A DNA stretch of 64,000 nucleotides, taken from assembly GCF_021696945.1 (NCBI RefSeq), contig NZ_JACYHE010000005.1:1-64000 (forward strand). Direction: 5' to 3'. Under the pieces are notes generated by a model. It was not told where the DNA came from, made no database searches, and saw only the letters and a list, made by a program, of their open reading frames with translations. Shown here piece by piece: positions 9,089-17,507 of this stretch (positions within the stretch are counted from its first letter, which is position 1; the number at the start of each line of letters is the position of its first letter). Origin of the DNA: Streptomyces sp. JJ36. Lineage in GTDB: Bacteria; Actinomycetota; Actinomycetes; Streptomycetales; Streptomycetaceae. The position numbers and the translations under genes are program-made.

Positions 9089-9997
9089 ATGGCAGAAACC
9101 GACCCAGGGACCGGACCGGAGACCGGAACAGGGACCGGTCCGGAGACCCGGCCGGCAGCAGATGCGGCATCAGATCCACGGTCGGGCCCGGCCTCAGACC
9201 CAGCGTCCGGCCCGGCCGCAGCCCCGGAGGCGCAGCCGGGGACAGCGGCAGCCGCACCGGCGCCGCCCCGCCCCGCCCCCTCGGCCGCTCGGCGCGGTGA
9301 GATCCGCATGCGCGGCGTCACCAAGACCTACGGCACCGGCGAGGCCGCGCTGAACGCGCTGGACGGCGTCGACCTCGACATCGGCCCCGGCGAACTGGTC
9401 GTCGTCCTGGGCCCCAGCGGCTCCGGCAAGACCACGCTGCTCAACGTCCTCGGCGGCATCGAGCCGGCCGACCGCGGCGAGCTCCGGGTCGCCGGGGCGG
9501 ACCTCACCGGACGCTCCCCCAACGAGCTGGTGGCCTTCCGGCGGGAGCGGGTGGCCTTCGTCTTCCAGTTCTTCAACCTCGTGCCCACCCTCACCGCCCG
9601 GGAGAACGTCGAGGCCATGGTGGAACTCACCGGGCGCGGCGGCCGGCGGGAGGTACCGGAACTGCTGAGCTCCGTCGGCCTCGGCGACCGGATGGACAAC
9701 TTCCCCGCCCAGCTCTCCGGCGGCCAGCAGCAGCGGGTCTCGCTCGCCCGCGCCCTCGCCACCGACCCCGACGTGCTGCTCGCCGACGAGCCGACCGGCG
9801 CCCTCGACGTCGCCACCGGCGTCTCCGTGCTGCGGCTGCTCCAGGAGACCAACCGCCAGGGTCGTACCGTGCTCATGGTCACGCACAACGCCTCGGTCGC
9901 GAGGATCGCGCACCGCGTGGTGACCATGCGGGACGGCCGTATCGAGTCCGTGGAGCGGAACGCCGAGCCGGCCGACGCGCTCGCAGTGAGCTGGTGA
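9089..9997 (+). CDS. ABC transporter ATP-binding protein, MacB/LolD type
   Basis: 302 residues. An unusual disordered leader of about 70 residues (TGPETGTGTGPETRP and similar) precedes a standard ATPase domain. Walker A is GPSGSGKTT (about residue 110), followed by a Q-loop in FVFQFFNLVP, signature LSGGQQQ, Walker B VLLADEPTGAL and the switch histidine in VMVTHN-like context. The close LolD/MacB resemblance and the FtsX-type partner indicate a mechanotransmission exporter that acts on peptides, lipids or antibiotics at the outer membrane face. The start has GAGGAGGAACC upstream. It overlaps the permease gene by 4 bp (GTGA). TetR immediately upstream suggests an inducible efflux or stress operon. 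Confidence 0.93.
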   Translation: MAETDPGTGPETGTGTGPETRPAADAASDPRSGPASDPASGPAAAPEAQPGTAAAAPAPPRPAPSAARRGEIRMRGVTKTYGTGEAALNALDGVDLDIGPGELVVVLGPSGSGKTTLLNVLGGIEPADRGELRVAGADLTGRSPNELVAFRRERVAFVFQFFNLVPTLTARENVEAMVELTGRGGRREVPELLSSVGLGDRMDNFPAQLSGGQQQRVSLARALATDPDVLLADEPTGALDVATGVSVLRLLQETNRQGRTVLMVTHNASVARIAHRVVTMRDGRIESVERNAEPADALAVSW

Positions 9998-12363
9998 GCG
10001 CCGTGCACCGCATCATGCTCGCCAAGACCGGGCGCGACCTGCGCCGCCGGCTCCCGCAGTGCTGCGCGATCGCGCTGACCGTGCTGACCGGGGTGCTGCT
10101 CTTCGTCGCCAGCTACGACGCGTACCGGAACCTCGGCGCCTCCTACGAACGCACCTACGAACGCCTGCACTTCGCCGACCTCACCGCCTCCGGCGGCGCC
10201 CCGGACCGGATCGCGGACGCCGTGCGGGACGCCGAGGGCGTCGCCGCCGTGGCCACCCGCACCACCGCCCGCGTGCCGCTCGGCATCGGCGACGACAAGC
10301 TCGCCGGGCGGGTGCTCGGCCTCCCCGCCGGTACCCGGGCCGCGGTGAACCGGGTGGACGTCACCGAAGGCCGCGGGCTCTCCCCCGGCGCCCCGGACGG
10401 CGTGCTCGTCGAACGGCACGCCGCCGACACCTTCCACCTGGAGCCGGGCGACACCCTGCGCGCGTACGACGGTTCCGGCTGGCGGACGCTGACCGTACGC
10501 GGTATCGCCGTCTCCCCCGAGTACCTGTGGCCCGCGCCCAGCCGGCAGCAGATCCTGGCCGACCCGCACTCCTTCGCCGCGGTCTTCGCGCCCGGCGCGA
10601 CCGCCCGGGCCCTGGCCGGGGACTCCGCGGAGCAGCAGACGCTCGTCCGGCTCGCCGCGGAAGCCCGCGACGGAGGCGCCGCCGACCGCGTCGCCGGCCG
10701 GCTGCGCGAGGCCGGCGCCGTGGACGTGGTGCCGCGCGCCGACCAGCCCTCGCACGCCACCCTCCAGGAGGACCTCAAGGGCTTCGAACAGCTCGCGTTC
10801 GGCTTCCCGCTGCTCTTCCTCTCCGCGGCCGCCGTCGCCTCGTACGTCCTGCTGACCCGGCTGGTGCTGGCCGAGCGGAAGATCATCGCGACCTTCCTCG
10901 CCGGCGGCGCGCCCCGCGGCACCGTCGTACGGCACTACCTCGGGCACGGGCTGGCCGCCGGCACGGCCGGCGGAGTGCTCGGCGCGGCGCTGGGCACGGT
11001 GGCCACCGCCGCGGTGACCCGGGCGTACACCTCCGCCCTCGACATCCCGGACACCGTGGTGCGGAACAGCCCGCTGACGCTCGCGCTGGGCCTGGTCTTC
11101 GGGGTGCTGGTGGGGGTCGCCGGTGCGCTCGCCCCGGCGCTCTCCGCGTCGCGTACGGCGCCCGCGGAGGCGATGCGCGGGGACGCCGGCTCCCTGCGGC
11201 CCCCGGGGCGGTGGAGCCGTCTGGTGGCGCGCGCCCACTGGCTGCCCGTCACGGGGCGCATGGCCCTCCGCGAACTCACCCGCAGCCGCCGACGCACCCT
11301 GGCCACCATGACCGGCACCGTCCTCTCCCTGATCCTGGTGCTCGCCTCCGTCGGCATGATCACGAGCCTGCGCACCCTGCTGGACGTGCAGTTCGACACG
11401 GTGCAGCGGCAGGACGCCACCGTCACCACCCGGGCCGGCGGGCCCGACCTGCAGGAGAAGCTCGCCGAGGTGCCCCGGGTGACGGACGTCGAACGGGTCA
11501 CCGAGGCGCCCGTCACCGTCACCTCCGACGGCCACTCGTACGCCACCACGCTCACCGGCTTCCGGCCCGGCACCAGCATGCACGGCTTCCGTACGGACGA
11601 CGGCGGCCGCACCCGGCTCCCCGGCGACGGCGCGGTGCTGGGCGGCCGGGCGCTCACCGGCCGGCTGGACATCTCCGTCGGCGACACCCTCACCGTGCAC
11701 ACCGCAGCCGGCCGGACCACCCGCGTACGGCTCGCCGGGCTCGTCGACGAACCGCTGGGCACCGCCGTCTACGCCACCCGGGACACCGCCCGCTCGATCA
11801 CCGGAAGCCCCGGCGACGCCTATCAGCTCCGCTTCGCCGACGGCACCGGCACGGATGCCCGGGAGGCGGCCCGGGCACGGATCACCGGCCTGCCGGGGGT
11901 CGTCTCGTACACCGACGAACAGGCACTGCGGCGGCAGGTGGACGACTACCTCGGGCTGTTCCGCGTCTTCACCCTGGTGATGCTGGTCCTCGGCGGGGCA
12001 CTGGCGCTGACCGTCATCTCCGTGACCATGACCGTCAACGTCGCCGAACGCAGCAGCGAACTCGCCACCCTGCGCGCCGCCGGGGTCTCCCTGCGCCGCC
12101 TCGCCTCCCTGCTGGCCACCGAGAACCTCACGGCCACGCTGCTCGCGGTACCCCTCGGGCTGGCCGCCGGCACGGCGGCGGCATGGGCCTCGCTGCGCGC
12201 CTTCAACAGCGACATGGTCACCATGGAGCTCTCCCTCGGGCCGCCGGTACTGCTCGGCGCCACGACGGCGGTCTTCGCCGCCTCGCTGCTCTCGCAGCTC
12301 CCCGCCATCCGCATGGTGCGACGCCTCGACGTCGCCCGCGTGGTGCGGGAACGGGCCCAGTAG
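9994..12363 (+). CDS. FtsX-like ABC transporter permease
   Basis: 789 residues, beginning with a GTG that overlaps the stop of the ATPase gene. It has two FtsX modules. The first has a membrane segment near residue 25-45 and three more around 265-385. The second has one near 435-455 and three around 645-785. Each module carries a large extracytoplasmic domain (about 50-265 and 460-640). This is the duplicated-FtsX arrangement of actinobacterial MacB-like exporters. The C-terminal VRRLDVARVVRERAQ is a typical cytoplasmic end. It works as the membrane partner of the preceding ATPase. The transported substrate is not evident. Confidence 0.93.
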   Translation: MSAVHRIMLAKTGRDLRRRLPQCCAIALTVLTGVLLFVASYDAYRNLGASYERTYERLHFADLTASGGAPDRIADAVRDAEGVAAVATRTTARVPLGIGDDKLAGRVLGLPAGTRAAVNRVDVTEGRGLSPGAPDGVLVERHAADTFHLEPGDTLRAYDGSGWRTLTVRGIAVSPEYLWPAPSRQQILADPHSFAAVFAPGATARALAGDSAEQQTLVRLAAEARDGGAADRVAGRLREAGAVDVVPRADQPSHATLQEDLKGFEQLAFGFPLLFLSAAAVASYVLLTRLVLAERKIIATFLAGGAPRGTVVRHYLGHGLAAGTAGGVLGAALGTVATAAVTRAYTSALDIPDTVVRNSPLTLALGLVFGVLVGVAGALAPALSASRTAPAEAMRGDAGSLRPPGRWSRLVARAHWLPVTGRMALRELTRSRRRTLATMTGTVLSLILVLASVGMITSLRTLLDVQFDTVQRQDATVTTRAGGPDLQEKLAEVPRVTDVERVTEAPVTVTSDGHSYATTLTGFRPGTSMHGFRTDDGGRTRLPGDGAVLGGRALTGRLDISVGDTLTVHTAAGRTTRVRLAGLVDEPLGTAVYATRDTARSITGSPGDAYQLRFADGTGTDAREAARARITGLPGVVSYTDEQALRRQVDDYLGLFRVFTLVMLVLGGALALTVISVTMTVNVAERSSELATLRAAGVSLRRLASLLATENLTATLLAVPLGLAAGTAAAWASLRAFNSDMVTMELSLGPPVLLGATTAVFAASLLSQLPAIRMVRRLDVARVVRERAQ

Positions 12364-12607
12364 GAAGGTCCCCGTAGGCGGACCCGTAGGTGGGGGCAGG
12401 CGCCCCGGGCGATGCCGCCGCGGGGCCCGGCCCGGGGCGCCCGGTTCTCCCCGGGCTCCCCGCCCGGGGCGGTGCGCCCCGGGTACCGCCGTTCCACTGG
12501 CACGGGCGGCGGCGGTCCGCGTACCCTGCGTGACGGCGCGGCCGGCCGCCAGACCGGTCCGGCCGGGACCGTACGGACGGAGGCGCCGGAGGGGGAGGCA
12601 GGGTGCT

Positions 12608-13075
12608 GTGGACACGGTGACGCTGCTGGCGCTGGGCGCCGCGGGCGGCTCCGTACGCGGCCTCGTCGACGCCTACCACCAGACGATGAGCTGGCGCGCG
12701 GCACGCCACACCCACCGCAGCGGCCCGAGCGCGGAGGCCGGCGAACCCCCGCCGCCCCTCGGGGACTACTTCGACCCGCTGCCGGACACCGTCGCCCTCC
12801 TCTTCCACGCCCTGCTCGGCGGCGTCGCCGCTCTGCTCTTCGGTACCTCGGGCCAGATCACCGGTGCCTACGCGGCCCTCGCCGTCGGCATCTCCGCGCC
12901 CGCACTGCTGGTGCAGCTCGGGCAGTTCTCGTCCGTCAACGAGGCCGTGACCGGCACCGCCGCACCCCAGGCCGCGAACCCGGTGCAGTCCCCGGCACCG
13001 GGGCCCGCCCCGGACTCGCCGGCCGACACCCCGGGGCCCGCCCCTTCCGCCAGCGGCCAGGGCAGCACCCCGTGA
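12608..13075 (+). CDS. Small membrane protein with two hydrophobic segments (unknown)
   Basis: 155 residues from a GTG at 12608, preceded by GGAGGGGGAGGCAGGG. A conserved-looking N-terminus (VTLLALGAAGGSVRGLVDAYHQT) leads to an acidic segment with DYFDPLPDT. Two membrane helices follow: VALLFHALLGGVAALLFG (about 60-80) and AYAALAVGISAPALLVQLG (about 87-107). A Pro-rich tail ends the protein. I do not recognise a named family. Its stop overlaps a GTG of the next frame by 4 bp, suggesting the two are co-translated. It follows the ABC exporter by 244 bp. Confidence 0.7.
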   Translation: MDTVTLLALGAAGGSVRGLVDAYHQTMSWRAARHTHRSGPSAEAGEPPPPLGDYFDPLPDTVALLFHALLGGVAALLFGTSGQITGAYAALAVGISAPALLVQLGQFSSVNEAVTGTAAPQAANPVQSPAPGPAPDSPADTPGPAPSASGQGSTP

Positions 13076-14037
13076 CCGCGCCCCGTCACCCTCCCGGGCA
13101 CCCTGGCGCGGCGCGGCGCGGCGTGGCGCGGCGCGTCCTCAGCGCGGTTCTCGGGGCCCGCTCCGCCCCGCCGGGGACGGCCGTGCGCCGGCCCAGCCCG
13201 TACACGCTGCCGCGCCGCTGCGCGGCAGCGGTCCTCGGCGTGTCCCTGCCGACCAGGCCGCGGGAGACGGGGCGGGCCGGCGAACGCCGTCCCGGCGACC
13301 GGCGGTTCAGCCGGCGGACCCTCGTCCAGCCGCGGCACGGTGTCTCCCGGTTCCGGCCGGCCGACGACCCCTACGGCCGGGCACCGGCGGGACTCCCCAC
13401 GGGTGACGGAAGGCCGGAACACGCCCTCGTCCAGGCCCGGGGAGACGTCCTCGTCCACACCGCCTCGAGGGGCGGACGGCGCCCCGTCCTGACGAGCCTT
13501 CTGGTCGCGCTCATCGCCTCGGTGGCGGGCCTGCTGACCTGGCAGACCGGTGACCAGGCCCCGCCAGCCCAGCGCATCCCCCCCTATGAACGGGTCGTGG
13601 ACCGCCGCGGCTTCTCGCTCCTGGTTCCCGAAGGCGCCGTGCGCGCCACCGACGGCACGGCGGTCGTCTTCACCACGTCCGGCGAGGGTGGCGTGGAGCT
13701 GCGCGTCCTCCGCGCGCCGGACCCGGAGATGACTCCACACGAGGCCGCGCGCGCCCTCCGGGACCGAGTCAGCGACCTGCCCGGATACGAGCTGCTGTCG
13801 CAGGACCCGTACGCGGAACACGCGGGCCCGGCACGCTTCGGCTACCGCTACCGGACCGAGACCGGCTCCCCACGCCAGGCGGCGACGGTGTCCTTCCGCG
13901 ACGCGGCGGGGACCGTCCGTTCCCTCATCGCGATCGGTCGGCCGGAGGACGCCCCGAAGATCGCCCTCGCCCTCGACCGGGCGTACGCCGGCTTCTGCAT
14001 CCCGGGCGCGGACTGCCCACCGGGACAGCCGGACTGA
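13072..14037 (+). CDS. Single-pass membrane protein with extracytoplasmic domain (unknown)
   Basis: About 321 residues if translation starts at the GTG that overlaps the preceding stop (GTGA); the start is uncertain. Residues 1-135 are Arg/Pro-rich with no recognisable domain. A membrane helix, VLTSLLVALIASVAGLLTW, lies near residue 140-160. The C-terminal domain (about 165-321) starts YERVVDRRGFSLLVPEGAVR and ends with two cysteines in GFCIPGADCPPG. The layout recalls the sensor part of actinobacterial Ser/Thr kinases without the kinase domain. The first 135 residues may not be coding, and the real protein may start nearer 13430. Confidence 0.55.
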   Translation: MTAPRHPPGHPGAARRGVARRVLSAVLGARSAPPGTAVRRPSPYTLPRRCAAAVLGVSLPTRPRETGRAGERRPGDRRFSRRTLVQPRHGVSRFRPADDPYGRAPAGLPTGDGRPEHALVQARGDVLVHTASRGGRRPVLTSLLVALIASVAGLLTWQTGDQAPPAQRIPPYERVVDRRGFSLLVPEGAVRATDGTAVVFTTSGEGGVELRVLRAPDPEMTPHEAARALRDRVSDLPGYELLSQDPYAEHAGPARFGYRYRTETGSPRQAATVSFRDAAGTVRSLIAIGRPEDAPKIALALDRAYAGFCIPGADCPPGQPD

Positions 14038-14083
14038 CGGACCGCCCGGCCTGCGGACGGGACGGCGCGCCCGGGCCCGTCGG

Positions 14084-14533
14084 TCATGCGCCCCCGCCCC
14101 GGACACCGGGCCCGGGAACGGCAACAGCCTCCCGCCGGGGCACCACGACCACCTGCACCTCGTCCTCGTACACGATCTCCCCGGGGTCGCTCGCCACCAC
14201 GCGGCGGCAGGGGACCCCGTGCGCGTCGAGGATCCGCAGATACCCGTCCACCCGCTCGATCAGATGCCGCGCCGAGATCTTGAACCAGGCGACGGCACCG
14301 GGGTTGACCCGGTGGTCGTAGACGGCCGGGTCGACCTCGGCCGGGTTGGTGTACGCGGCGTCGTACCAGTCGTTCGCCGCGCGCCGGAACCGCTCCTCCC
14401 CGGCGCTCAGCCGGCCCTCCCGGGCCAGGCCGTTCACCAGGAAGAAGATCCCCGGGAAGTGCCCCCGCGGGTCCCGGACCGTCCCCTCGTACCGCACAAA
14501 ACGCGCCGCCCCGGCGTCAGTCACCACCGTCAC
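14084..14533 (-). CDS. Conserved hypothetical protein, about 149 residues
   Basis: It starts at a GTG at 14533 with GAGGGAC just upstream, inside the end of the upstream DUF6928-like gene (17-bp overlap), so the two are an operon. The sequence FPGIFFLVNGLAREGRLSAG and AVAWFKISARHLIERVDGYL suggests a compact alpha/beta protein. No catalytic motif or membrane segment is visible. Proteins of this type are common next to DUF6928 or on their own in Streptomyces, and their role is unknown. Confidence 0.75.
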   Translation of the reverse strand: MTVVTDAGAARFVRYEGTVRDPRGHFPGIFFLVNGLAREGRLSAGEERFRRAANDWYDAAYTNPAEVDPAVYDHRVNPGAVAWFKISARHLIERVDGYLRILDAHGVPCRRVVASDPGEIVYEDEVQVVVVPRREAVAVPGPGVRGGGA

Positions 14534-15242
14534 CGTCCCTCGTCACCCCCGCATCCTGCCGCGCCGTGCTCCGCTCCGCCGGCTGCTCAGCGGGCCGGCA
14601 GCGCCCCGGTTCCCGCACGTCGAACCCGTACAGCTCGATGTCGTCGGCCGCCACGTCCCCGGGCGCGGGTAGGCCCTCCAGGGTGAAGCCGCAGAGTGCG
14701 CGCAGGGCGTCCTCGCCCATGTCGAGCGGGTGGAAGGGCAGCGGGTACGGCGCCTCCTCGTCCGGCCACGGCATGACGTCCACAGGGTACTCGCCGGCCC
14801 AGTACGGGAGCTCGAACCGGAGGGGAACACCGACGTTCTCCTCGATCCCGTCGTCCGGCGACAGGCTCAGGGAGCGTATGAGCCGCCCGTCCTCCCACAC
14901 GGCGAATGCCAGCCAGTCCACCACGCTGTGCATCGCGTGGAGCACCAATCGGCGGTCGGCGCTCGCCTCGACGTAGCGCTGCGGGAGCTGCGAGGGCGGG
15001 CCCGCCATCACGCCTCGGTCGCTCACGACGTCCACGCCGGGCCAGCTCGCCGCCCGGACTCTTCCCGGCGGGGGATACACCTCGGACAGCTCCGAGCCCT
15101 CGCCGGGCGCGATCTCCCAGCCCGGGTGGAGCCGCCGCACCAGGGCGGACGTCCGCCGCGGATCGGCCGTCCCCACCTGCCGCAACAGTCCCGGCGCCTC
15201 CTCCCCGTCGGTGTAGATCAGCAGGCCGCTCCTGGCTCCCAA
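14517..15242 (-). CDS. DUF6928-like protein with a TTG start
   Basis: 241 residues. The frame has no ATG or GTG at the right place, but a TTG at 15242 has GGAGG exactly 6 nt upstream. It gives the N-terminus (M)GARSGLLIYTDGEEAP, which fits the family pattern as I recall it (short start, then LLxYxDG). Conserved-looking blocks follow: VRRLHPG, SELSEVYPPPG, PGVDVVSDRGVM, LHAMHSVVDWLAFAVWEDG, LIRSLSLSPDDGI and PYWAGEYPVD. Function is unknown for the family. The C-terminus (after about 205) is variable. It overlaps the downstream 149-residue gene. Confidence 0.8.
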   Translation of the reverse strand: MGARSGLLIYTDGEEAPGLLRQVGTADPRRTSALVRRLHPGWEIAPGEGSELSEVYPPPGRVRAASWPGVDVVSDRGVMAGPPSQLPQRYVEASADRRLVLHAMHSVVDWLAFAVWEDGRLIRSLSLSPDDGIEENVGVPLRFELPYWAGEYPVDVMPWPDEEAPYPLPFHPLDMGEDALRALCGFTLEGLPAPGDVAADDIELYGFDVREPGRCRPAEQPAERSTARQDAGVTRDGDGGD

Positions 15243-15482
15243 CGTGCCCCTCCATGACGTCGTGCCACGACCTCGGAACCGTATGCGGCCGCACCGACAA
15301 CGCACCCGCTGCGGGCCGCTCAGCCCGCCCGGTGCCCGCCGTCGCCCTGCACCCGGCGTGCCGGGGGCACCACGGCCGACTACCGTGGACCGGGCCCGGC
15401 CGGACGGCGAGACCGGCCGCAGGCCGGGCACGGCCCTGCCCGCACCACCGGAGGGCGTCGCCCTCCCCCGCACCTGACCGGG

Positions 15483-16046
15483 GTGACCGCCGTGTCCCGC
15501 GAAGACCACTCCACCCCCGGGCAGCGGGAGCTGACGACGTTCGGGCACGGCACCGCCGACCGGGACGCGATGACCTCCCTGCTGCACGGAGCCGGGGTGC
15601 GCGCCGTCGTCGACGTACGGACCGCGCCCGGCAGCCGGCGCAACCCGGACGCCGCCCGGGACGCCCTGAGCGCGTGGCTGCCCGCGGCGGGAATCGACTA
15701 CCGCTGGGAGCAGCGGCTCGGCGGCTTCCGCCGGGCGGCGCCGGACTCGCCCGACGCCTGGTGGGAGAACGCCGCCTTCCGCGGGTACGCCGGCCACACC
15801 CGGGACCCCCGGTTCCTGGCCGCCATGGACGACCTGCTGCGGCAGGCCGCCACCACGCCCACCGCGGTGATGTGCGCGGAGACCGTCTGGTGGCGCTGCC
15901 ACCGGCGCCTCATCGCCGACTACGCCGTCCTGGTCCGCGGGGTGGGCGTACGGCACCTCCTGCACGACGGGCGGCTCACCGCACACCCGCCGAGCGCCGG
16001 CGCCCGGGTGAGCGAGGACGGACTGCTCTACTACGACCGCCGGTGA
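15483..16046 (+). CDS. DUF488 family protein
   Basis: 187 residues. The core begins ELTTFGHGTADRDAMTSLL and includes VVDVRTAPGSRRNPD, YRWEQRLGG and the cysteine/tryptophan motif VMCAETVWWRCHRRLIADY. These blocks define the DUF488 family, small proteins of unknown biochemical role with a possible conserved active-site Cys. GTG at 15483 is used; GTG at 15492 is also possible. The gene stands alone, transcribed away from the DUF6928-like operon. The 240 bp between them must hold both promoters. Confidence 0.85.
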   Translation: MTAVSREDHSTPGQRELTTFGHGTADRDAMTSLLHGAGVRAVVDVRTAPGSRRNPDAARDALSAWLPAAGIDYRWEQRLGGFRRAAPDSPDAWWENAAFRGYAGHTRDPRFLAAMDDLLRQAATTPTAVMCAETVWWRCHRRLIADYAVLVRGVGVRHLLHDGRLTAHPPSAGARVSEDGLLYYDRR

Positions 16047-16060
16047 CGCCTGCCCTCCCG

Positions 16061-16140
16061 CGCCCTGCCCGGAGAGCGCCCTGCCCGGAGAGCGCCCGGC
16101 CCGGAGAGCGCCCGGCCCGGAGAGCGCCCGGCCCGGGGGC
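16061..16140. repeat. Five tandem 16-bp repeats
   Basis: Five contiguous copies of CGCCC(T/G)GCCCGGAGAG. The first two have T at position 6, the next two have G, and the last is degenerate at its end. It lies just after the DUF488 stop, between convergent genes. The pattern suggests recent slippage expansion. Confidence 0.9.
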
Positions 16141-16222
16141 GGGAGCGCCCTCCCTACCGTTGCCGCCCGCCTTCCCGGAGGCGAGTGACTCGACGGCGAA
16201 GTCACGAGCGGGTTCTGCACCG

Positions 16223-16732
16223 TCAGACATAGCTCCAGCGCCATGCGTTGGAGCTATAGGTGCACTTGATCCTCGCGCCACTCGCGGTGGTCGTGACGGC
16301 ACCGTGGTCGCTGTTCCGGCAGAACTGCCCGGCCGAGTAGCAGTTCCCCGAGCTGGAGACGATCGAGCACGTGCCGGTGCCGTCCTGGTCACCGGTGTTG
16401 CCGGAGCTGCCCGTGTCGGTGTCGGCCGCGACGGGAGCGGAGGTCTTCGTGACGGTGACGGTCGGTCCGGGCTTGGCTTCGGCCTTGACGGTCTCGGTGA
16501 CGGTGGGGCCGGGCTCGGGCGTTGCCGTCGCCGTCGCGGTCGCCGTCACGGTCGTCGCCGGCGTGGCCTCGGCTGCGGCGGGCTCCCGTCCCCCGTCCCC
16601 AGCGCCACCGATGAGGACTCCCACCAGGAGCAGGCCCGAGCCTCCGATCCAGACGCGCTTGCGCTGACGAAGCGGGCGGGTGTCAGGCTGGCGCGGCGTC
16701 GGCGGTATGACCGTGTTGTAGGGATTACTCAT
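16223..16732 (-). CDS. Single-pass membrane-anchored protein with Thr/Val repeats and a Cys-rich C-terminal domain
   Basis: 169 residues from an ATG at 16732. A short cytoplasmic segment (SNPYNTVIPPTPRQPDTRPL) leads to a membrane helix, VWIGGSGLLLVGVLIGG, near residue 31-47. A Thr/Ala/Val/Pro stalk follows (TVTATATATATPEPGPTVTE and similar). The C-terminal 60 residues contain four cysteines (CSIVSSSGNC, QFC, IKC) and several aromatics, likely a disulfide-stabilised extracellular module. Similar membrane-stalk-module proteins are common in Streptomyces, with no known function. The longer in-frame start at 16885 lacks a ribosome site. Confidence 0.75.
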   Translation of the reverse strand: MSNPYNTVIPPTPRQPDTRPLRQRKRVWIGGSGLLLVGVLIGGAGDGGREPAAAEATPATTVTATATATATPEPGPTVTETVKAEAKPGPTVTVTKTSAPVAADTDTGSSGNTGDQDGTGTCSIVSSSGNCYSAGQFCRNSDHGAVTTTASGARIKCTYSSNAWRWSYV

Positions 16733-17119
16733 CTCGCCCCCCTCAGACGTTCTGCGGATGGAGGGACCGTAGTACCGCAGAGAGGAGTATGTGGAGATGG
16801 TGTAAGCGAGGTGACCATTCTGTGATCGCCGCTGCGTCGGCGTTCGCCCGGGCGGCGACACCCGCTCCGGGTGAGCCCTGCCCACGCCTGCGGGCCCCGA
16901 GCGCGCGCCGGGCGGGCGCGCTGGGCACCCCAGCGCGCCGCCGCCCGCCCGGGACCGACAGGAACAGCCTCAGCCCACGTGCGCCGCACACGACGGCGCC
17001 CCCTGACGACCTGCTCGGCTGTGCCGGCCAAGCCCTGCCCGGCGGTCGCCACAGGAGACATTCGTACGTTTTGTCGCCGCCGTCGCCGGCTACGCGAAGC
17101 GCCTCGGAAGGAGCTGTCC
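16733..17119. other. Divergent intergenic region, no gene seen
   Basis: 387 bp between the membrane-anchored protein and the HVA1-like gene. No frame has a supported start or domain. It should contain two divergent promoters. I see no strong palindrome. Confidence 0.45.
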
Positions 17120-17344
17120 ATGGCCAGGAAGGACAAGCCGCGCAAGGGCGACCGGGTGGCGTGGAAAACCCACGGAACGGAAACCAGCGGCAAGGTCGAA
17201 GAGGAAATCACCGAACGCACCGAGGCCGGTGGTCGTACGGTCGACGCCTCCCCGGAGGACCCGCAGTACAAGGTACGCAGCGAAAAGACGGGTCGGAGCG
17301 CGGTACACAGGCCACGCGCCCTGAAGAAGAAAAAGCGTTCCTGA
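17120..17344 (+). CDS. HVA1/DUF2945 (TUDOR-like) small basic protein
   Basis: 74 residues, from an ATG with GGAAGGAG 7 nt upstream. It begins KDKPRKGDRVAWKTHGTETSG and includes QYKVRSEKTGRSAVHRP, the hypervirulence-associated/DUF2945 pattern, before a Lys-rich end (LKKKKRS). The fold is a small beta-barrel resembling TUDOR domains. The role in bacteria is unclear. The charge suggests nucleic acid binding, which is inference. A Rieske-fusion gene follows 160 bp downstream on the same strand. Confidence 0.85.
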   Translation: MARKDKPRKGDRVAWKTHGTETSGKVEEEITERTEAGGRTVDASPEDPQYKVRSEKTGRSAVHRPRALKKKKRS

Positions 17345-17507
17345 CATGGCCACCGACGGTCAGCAAGGCAAGGACAGTACATGGCGCGAGTTCCACGCTC
17401 AGCATGACTGCCACCGAACTCGGAGAATGGCTGAGCCGTGACGCATCCAAGAAGGCCGGCCAGCACCTGAACGTTTCCGCTGCGCCGTCGTGGTCACCCG
17501 CAACGCC

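Noticed and set aside
12412..13071. Upstream extension of the single-pass membrane protein at 13072
   Set aside because: It overlaps the 155-residue membrane protein gene in another frame and has no ribosome site.
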